From Cytophagaceae bacterium (GTDB taxonomy: Bacteria; Bacteroidota; Bacteroidia; Cytophagales; Spirosomataceae): DNA of 59,597 bases. The stretch lies in the NCBI GenBank assembly GCA_016722655.1, contig JADKIR010000002.1:1-59597 (forward strand). Reading direction: 5' to 3'. The translations under genes and the position numbers were made by a program. Below the pieces are notes generated by a model. That model was not told the origin of the DNA, made no database searches, and was given only the letters and a program-made list of their open reading frames with translations. This document shows positions 53,667 through 59,597 of the stretch, piece by piece. The stretch's first letter is position 1, and each line of letters starts with the position of its first letter.

Positions 53667-54645
53667 ATGATTCATTTTGATTTTATCAAGTTATCAAACA
53701 GAATAGATGAAGATTTCATTTTAGAAATAAATGAAGATTATACATCAACGCTAATATTAATGAAAAGTTTGGTCAGATTCCGGTAAATATCAGGGTTGCT
53801 ACTTATTCGGTTATTAGTGGTATCCCTAATTTCAATTGGTCAACTTACAACGGTTACAAGTTTTATTTGATTTCAGATTCACCATTTATTGAGCTTAAAA
53901 AAATAACGGATACTACCCCAATAAAATTACCTACTAATTCAGGGACTTATTACACGATTGCAGGAGATCAAAACAAAATAATTCAAGTTAGTGATGAATT
54001 ATTGATGGCTGTTGATTTTGGCATATTTTCACCGGGGGAAACTGCATGGGTAAGAAATGTAAAGCCAGATGAATCGTTTGTTTGGGTTAGTTACGAATCA
54101 GGAAGTTTTCAAGTTCAATTCAATGAAACTTTTCAATTTGCTATTTTAGGTGAACCAAATGATTTAATGAAATTTGTTTACACTGAAATAAATGTTGAAG
54201 ATTCTGATTTCGTTTGTCATCAACCAGACTTCCTAAACGGCATTTACAACGGTAGTAATTATGTATTAATTGATGCAACTGAACTTCCAAATGGTTTAAA
54301 AATTTACTTAAATACAGGTGAATTTGGATATGTAAAAGATGCAAAATGTTTGATAAAATTAGATTCACCACTCGAAACAGGTAATGTAATATACTGTTTT
54401 GTTGACACAAATAATTGCAATGTACAAAGTTGTGAATATGTAGTTTGGTGAATATGTAAGCGGTGAAGTTGGTTGCATTGATGCAAGTGGAATATTACCA
54501 GAAGGAACTTTGACAGGTGCATTTATTTGTCTTGATACCGACTTGCATAAAGAGGTATTTAATGTAAGTATGGTCAAAAGGTTGCAGGATTGTAGTGCAA
54601 GAACATTGCTATCTCTTTGGAGGTACTGAATCAAGTTGCGTATAA
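53667..54645 (+). pseudogene. Copy of structural gene 26200-27176
   Basis: Carries the T missing from the internal A-run (around 53899), so it shows the true frame SPFIELKKITDTTPIKLP. It has its own indels, around 53745 and from 54445 on. Residue differences include FGIFSPGE against FGIFSHGE. Confidence 0.8.
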
Positions 54646-54657
54646 TATTTTTAAAAA

Positions 54658-55513
54658 ATGGGAAAGTGTAAAATGCCTAAAATATCAGAGTTTTGTATAG
54701 TAGGATCTTCTTAAGTGTTGGTAGGTGCTGATTTGTTGTTGGATGGTGTCGAAGTCACTTTGCATGATAGCACCGGACAAATTGGTGACGGAATAATTAA
54801 CGGTGGATTAGCCTTAATACCAGTTGGTGATCCATTGGTTTATGCCACTGAAATTTGGTGTGAAATAAACACTCCATCTTGTGTTAGTAAGTCATGTAGT
54901 GCTTATGTGGGTAGGATTTCATCAGATTGCGTAATTGATGCAAGCGATAAACCAAGCGGTGAATTAACAGGCCGGCTTATATGTTCTGAAAAAGATTTCT
55001 ATCGTGAGGTGTACGATGGTGACGGTGGCGTTATCGCCAAAGGTGTATTAGCACAAGAAGATTGTATTTATTGCGGTGGCAATTTGCCTAATTGTGAAGA
55101 ACCGCCAGTTGAGCCAACAACATTCTACAATATTGTTTCATGCGTTGATGGTAACGTTTATCAAACAACTACCGTATTAACGGTTGCTAATCAGAAGTTG
55201 CTACCCAATACACGGCTTGCACCGTTGGAATGGAACGACACAAACAACAGCACCAAACTTTAGAGGGGAAGTTTCTATATTGGTTGGCGAAACTGGATGT
55301 CCAGCAACAACTTTATACTATAATATTGTAAGGTGTTCTGATGGGACGGTAAAACAAACGACAACTGTAATTAACATAGTTAATCAATCACTTTCAAAGG
55401 CAGGAGATTCATATCCGGCTGGAGGTTATGTATGGAATGGCACGACGACAACAACGCCAACAGAAAATATAGGTACTGTTACCATATTGACAGGCGAATT
55501 TGGTTGTAATTAA
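54658..55513 (+). pseudogene. Diverged copy of Cys-rich gene 25330-26187
   Basis: Same gene as the internal one, frame-broken near its start and near 55190. At about 54897-54962 it carries a dense set of substitutions (SCSAYVGRISSDCVIDASDK against SCSAFVGRISTDCVIDAADK), including Ser codon switches TCT/AGT and TCA/AGC, with perfect identity on both sides. Confidence 0.8.
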
Positions 55514-55564
55514 TTTGAGTTTTTCGGCAAAAAAACTATATTTTTAAATTTAAACGAAAAGAAC

Positions 55565-56514
55565 ATGAACATTAGCGGAATTAATCTCATTTGGAACTGC
55601 TCACAAAATGTACAGTGTTTTGAAAACTTTATAAGCTCCTGAGAGCGAAAAAGCAACATCATAGCACTTGCATTGGTTGAAAAAGGCGAATTAGAGGCCG
55701 AAGATGTTACCGAAGCGTTGATTTCAGATGGAACTACACATGCAGATGATGTCATTGACATTATTAGAGAGCTTTACAACTATCTGGTAAGGTATTATTT
55801 CCCAAATGGGCATTTAAACGGTAAAAATCAAAGCCAGAGAAAAGATGGCTTCGGTAACATATGGGTTACAAAACGACCCACAGCCAACCGGAGAAGTAAA
55901 TAACGTATTTGAGTTTGTGTATGAATATTTTTATTCAACTCAAACGGTAAAGTGGATGAAACTGGTTACGTCAGAACCTTGTAAATTATGACGTTGTGTA
56001 TTGGACTGAAAGTAAAGTACATTTGGTTATAGGTAAAAAGTAACATGGTTTGGGATCGGACATGAGATAACCGGCAATTCTGCAGATATTATTAACGGTG
56101 GTTTTTCTTTCCGTTATTTGGGCGATGGTGAGCCAGTGCCTTATGGTAATGTAGATGCAAGTAAATTGGGAAGGATTTACTAAGTTGACAATTACAGATC
56201 CTACTTTGGATGCATTAAAACTTGCAAAAGATACTTGCGGGAGTCCTTGTAATGTATTTACGGCAGTTGCAGCCGGAACTTTGACAACTACACTTGATTT
56301 CAATGTTACAGGACAAACTAACTGTTTGAAATGGGAACTTCATGTAGATTGTGGTGGTGGGTTGCCTACTGGAACTTTGATTGATGAAAATACCGGTATT
56401 GTAACTGTAAATGCTCAACCGGCCAACACAAAAAGAAAATTCCGCGTTTTGGCAATATCAAGTGCTTGTGTTGTTGGTGAATATTGCATGGAAATTGTAA
56501 CTAAGCCAGCTTGA
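55565..56514 (+). pseudogene. Copy of structural gene 24323-25276
   Basis: Several indels break the first two thirds; the C-terminal Ig-like part (56155-56514) is in frame and identical to the internal protein. Confidence 0.8.
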
Positions 56515-56549
56515 TAATTTTTTCTTTCTTAATTTGATTTAAAAATCCG

Positions 56550-58299
56550 ATGTTAACGATAACAGATATTCAGGAAAAATTAAAGTTGATTTTAGAAGAA
56601 AATCAATTGAAACATTCGTTTTATGATGAATCTGTTAAAATAGCAAATAAGTTAATGAAACTTTTGGTGATGATTATCCAGCTTTTAAATTTGGAAAGGC
56701 CAAAAGAGGCAAAGAAAGACAAAGAATATCGTAAGTCAGTGTTTAAGAATCCGGTTAAAGGTCACTTGAGCGGATTCTTGACAAGCTTATCAAGGTTGAA
56801 CAATCAGAGGATTTTTTAGTTAATTATCCACTTGATGATTCTGGAATTAATTTATTAAGAGACTATTGCGAAAATAATTTCAACGGATCAAATAGCTTGG
56901 TGAATTGGCTTTTTACAATTGGGGTAAATGCTTATGCAAAAACTCCAAATTCAGTAATTGCCGTTTTAGACACAAATCCGCCACAAACACAAACAGATAG
57001 CTACAAACCATACCCAAAGATTTTTTTAGAATCTGATGTTTTATATTTTGTTAAAAACAAATATTGTGTTTTAAGACAAATTTTATCTCAGGATGAAACA
57101 AACTACTTTTTTATCGATGAAATATCATATTGGATAGTAAATCATTCGACTTTAGGCAATCGTGAAAAATTGCAAGTTACAGGGCCGATTCAGCATTATT
57201 GCGGTGTAATGCCGGCTTTAAAATTAGGCCGACATATTGAAAAGACTGATTCAAGTGAAAATGTTTTATTTAAATCTTTACTATCTGATTCTTTGCCTGA
57301 CTTTAAAAAGGCTATATCCAGAAGTTCAGATATTGAAATTGAGCTGAATCATCATGTACATACGCTTGAATGGCAAATGTCCCCTAAAAAATGCCCTACT
57401 TGCAATGGCAGAAAAACAATACCTACTTTAGAGAGCCCTAATGCCAAATGTAAAACTTGTGACGGTCACGGGACTTTATCATGGGGCAATCTTGATGTAT
57501 TATTGATTGATACCTCTAGGGGATAATTTTCTTAAAGATCAAGCCAAATTCCCTTTCAATTCTCCAGGTGGTTTTATACCAAGAAATATTGCAGCTGTTC
57601 AGGAATTGACAAAGGCATATTATAATCATATTGACGATGCTTATGATGCAATTGATTTTGGAATATTGCGTAAAAAAGATTTAAATTCAGCGGAATCAGG
57701 TCTTTCAAAACAATATAATAGACTTGAATTTTCTCAAAGGATATATTCAGAAGGTAGGCATTTGATTGAAAATATTCTGATTCCTATTTATAAGTTTATT
57801 GACGCTCAATTATTTGGTATAAATGCTGAAAATCAAAAATTTGTAAGAATACCGGAAATAACTATTCCAATTTCATTTGGTGTAATGTCATCTGAAATGG
57901 TTTAGCTGAAATAAAAAACGCTAAAGATTCGAGATAAGGTGCCGAAATTGTAAAGTCTTTAGAATTGAAATATTGCAAGTTGGTTTTTGGTGACAAGCTC
58001 AAAGAAACAAAAAATATTATTGATGAAATAAGTTTAAATCCGACTTTAGGGATAAGGCGTTTCGGATGTTATTAGCTTGTTTGGTGGCGGTGCTGGAACT
58101 TCTACAAATGGACTTTCTGAAACTTATTGCATTATTGGAGCCAATTTTAAAGCGTTTATTGATCGGGCTATAAGAGAAGAAATGAAATGGGAAAAATATG
58201 GAGGCGGTTGAAAAATGGAATATTCTTGTAAAATATGCCAATGAATTAATATCTCAAAGGCCACAAATGCCAACGTTGCCAGTAGTTGAAGTGATATAA
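56550..58299 (+). pseudogene. Copy of portal gene, intact across the internal breaks
   Basis: Open from about 56897 to 57526 across both places where the internal copy is frame-broken, proving that the zinc-ribbon segment is part of the portal. Other indels (at about 56660, 57510, 57905) break it elsewhere. Confidence 0.8.
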
Positions 58300-58304
58300 T
58301 ACGG

Positions 58305-59134
58305 ATGAACAAGATTTGAAAATATTAGACGAAATAGATGCCAAACTTGAAGGTTTTAGTATTTGCTTTGTTGAAAATTTCAATCTAAAAGTTTCAAAAG
58401 AAATTCAAAATTCTATTTTAGATTTTATTGATACTTTGAGTTCTGACTTAGATTTAACTTCCAGACTTGAAAGAAATAAAGTAATTAATAAATTCCGTGA
58501 TGAACTTGCAAAGACTATTCAAAACGGAGCTATTGCCGATGGATATTTGACTTTATTAACCGGGAAGTATAAAGAAATAGTTGCAATCGCAAATGAGTAT
58601 TTTTCGGCTTTAAGTTCGGCATACAAAAAGAATTATACCGTGAAATATATAAAGAATCAATACTTTATTTGAAAGAATCTCTAACAGGTGCCGGAATAAG
58701 TCAAATTGTGAGTAATAAAATCGTTGACAAAATCTATGATTTAAATATGACCGGAATCACAAAAAAAGAACTTCGGGCATACTTAAAAGATTATTTTTCA
58801 AAGGCAAATATTACAACCAAATATGTAGAACAAATTACGACTTGATTCATTATACAAATGACACAGACTTATCAATTAAAGATAAGCAATGATCTTGGTA
58901 TTGAATACTATTATTATGCCGGAACAAAAATGAAAACAAGCCAGCAGTTTTGCATTTCAAGATATGGCAAATTTTTACAAAAAGGAAATTCAGTCATGGC
59001 CGGGAGTTGAATTGGGCAGGAAAATACCTGGGAACTGATAAAAAAATACTATATTTGTGTATAGAGGAGGATATATTGCCGAACATACATTAAGGCCAAT
59101 TTCAAAGAATTTGTATCAAAAACTTAATAAATAA
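58305..59134 (+). pseudogene. Copy of head morphogenesis gene 21704-22534
   Basis: Recognisable throughout, with several indels (for example near 58345 and 58570). Confidence 0.8.
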
Positions 59135-59135
59135 A

Positions 59136-59411
59136 ATGGAAAAGAATTTATAGTTACCAAAAAGGTTTTGAAAAATGTTCAACCTGAAACATTCAAAACT
59201 AATCAGACGTGGATTAATGACAACAAAAGTTTATGAAAGTCCACAGGAATGACCTAGAGAAATTAAAGCCGAAAAAGAAGAAGTCATTGTTCAGGAATCA
59301 ATTTCGACTAAAAAAGAAAAGTCAAAAAAGACAAAAGAAACTGAAATTGAAATTGCTGATGAAAGTCAGGGAAATGATTTGGAAGAAAAACAAGAAGAAA
59401 ACGAAATTTAA
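59136..59411 (+). pseudogene. Copy of gene 21427-21702, frame-broken
   Basis: Degraded copy of the charged head-module gene. Confidence 0.75.
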
Positions 59412-59430
59412 TTTTTAAACGATAAATTTT

Positions 59431-59597
59431 ATGAAAGAATTAAAAATATGGTTATCGTGGAAGAAACGATAAATACGGGATACATAAGGCGCGAGGGGAG
59501 TAGTTACATGCTCAAAAACAAAAAGGAAGGCACTTGGTAAGGATATTGCTGAAAAGGTTATTAAAACCGACGAAACCATTAAGATCATTGGTCCGGC
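59431..59597 (+). pseudogene. Partial copy of gene 21016-21408
   Basis: First part only, with indels, cut by the window end. Confidence 0.75.

Larger units (their letters stand above)
52733..59597. repeat. Right terminal inverted copy of 21239-28190
   Basis: From GTTGTATGCAAGTGCTA at 52733 the sequence follows the reverse complement of about 28192 down to 21239. It agrees well to about 54430 and then accumulates indels. Some patches differ by clustered substitutions, not errors. It starts at a GTT core, opposite to the boundary of the left copy. Together they fit an inversion isomer. Confidence 0.9.

Noticed and set aside
1..59597. Diversity-generating retroelement behind the allelic patches
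   Set aside because: No reverse transcriptase gene, and substitutions are not limited to template adenines and are mostly synonymous.
1..59597. tRNA genes
   Set aside because: No cloverleaf with GGTTCAA-type T-arm was found on either strand by eye; a tRNAscan search would be decisive.
1..59597. True terminal inverted repeats of a linear genome
   Set aside because: The left copy derives from 28190-32125 and the right copy from 21239-28190, so the two ends are not copies of each other; they are two different internal segments.

Overview
The window looks like a nearly complete tailed-phage genome from a Bacteroidota (probably Flavobacteriia-like) host. It is AT-rich, several genes are preceded by the Bacteroidota -7 element TAnnTTTG, and the gene set is that of a siphovirus-like dsDNA phage: terminase, portal, capsid, tape measure, tail proteins, RecT/exonuclease, DnaB helicase, endolysin and DNA methyltransferases. 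No integrase or other recombinase was recognised.

The unique core runs from about 3895 to 52735 (about 48.8 kb). Outside it, positions 1-3894 are an inverted copy of about 28190-32125, and 52733-59597 are an inverted copy of about 21239-28190. Both copies stop at the same internal point (28190), and all three visible junctions fall on a 3-base GTT/AAC core. One of those cores belongs to an integron attC-like imperfect palindrome (28184-28318). The simplest reading is that the population holds two isomers, in which half of the genome (3895-28189) is inverted relative to the other half (28193-52732). The outer parts of both copies are error-rich, as in unpolished read ends, but they also hold patches of true allelic divergence.

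Layout of the core. 3895-4960: two small gene cassettes separated by attC-like sites. 4974-8831: replication block (small proteins, DnaB helicase, DUF1376-like replication protein, HNH nuclease). 8886-13895: C5 methyltransferase, helicase-methyltransferase fusion, small proteins and a HTH regulator. 14091-14614: another attC-like cassette and a truncated cassette gene. 14870-16906: lysis (coiled-coil membrane proteins, holin-like proteins, M15 endolysin). 16993-18732: secreted glycosidase-like protein between two terminators. 18819-27176: capsid, scaffold, head morphogenesis protein, portal and Cys-rich structural proteins. 27410-29399: plus-strand accessory operon containing the attC-like inversion site. 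29364-43961: tail proteins, tape measure, connector proteins, secreted proteins and a LytTR-like protein. 44138-45915: plus-strand accessory operon with a pentapeptide-repeat protein. 46058-47922: terminase. 48205-52700: RuvC-like resolvase, PD-(D/E)XK exonuclease, RecT and small early genes.

In the assembled order almost all core phage genes read on the minus strand. Plus-strand islands mark accessory genes, several with their own promoter or terminator. The degraded end copies are useful as an independent reading of the same genes: they show that the portal gene and a structural gene (26200-27176) are frame-broken in the internal consensus by small indels. The most unusual feature is the combination of integron-like cassettes in a phage with a half-genome inversion whose breakpoint sits on one of the attC-like cores.
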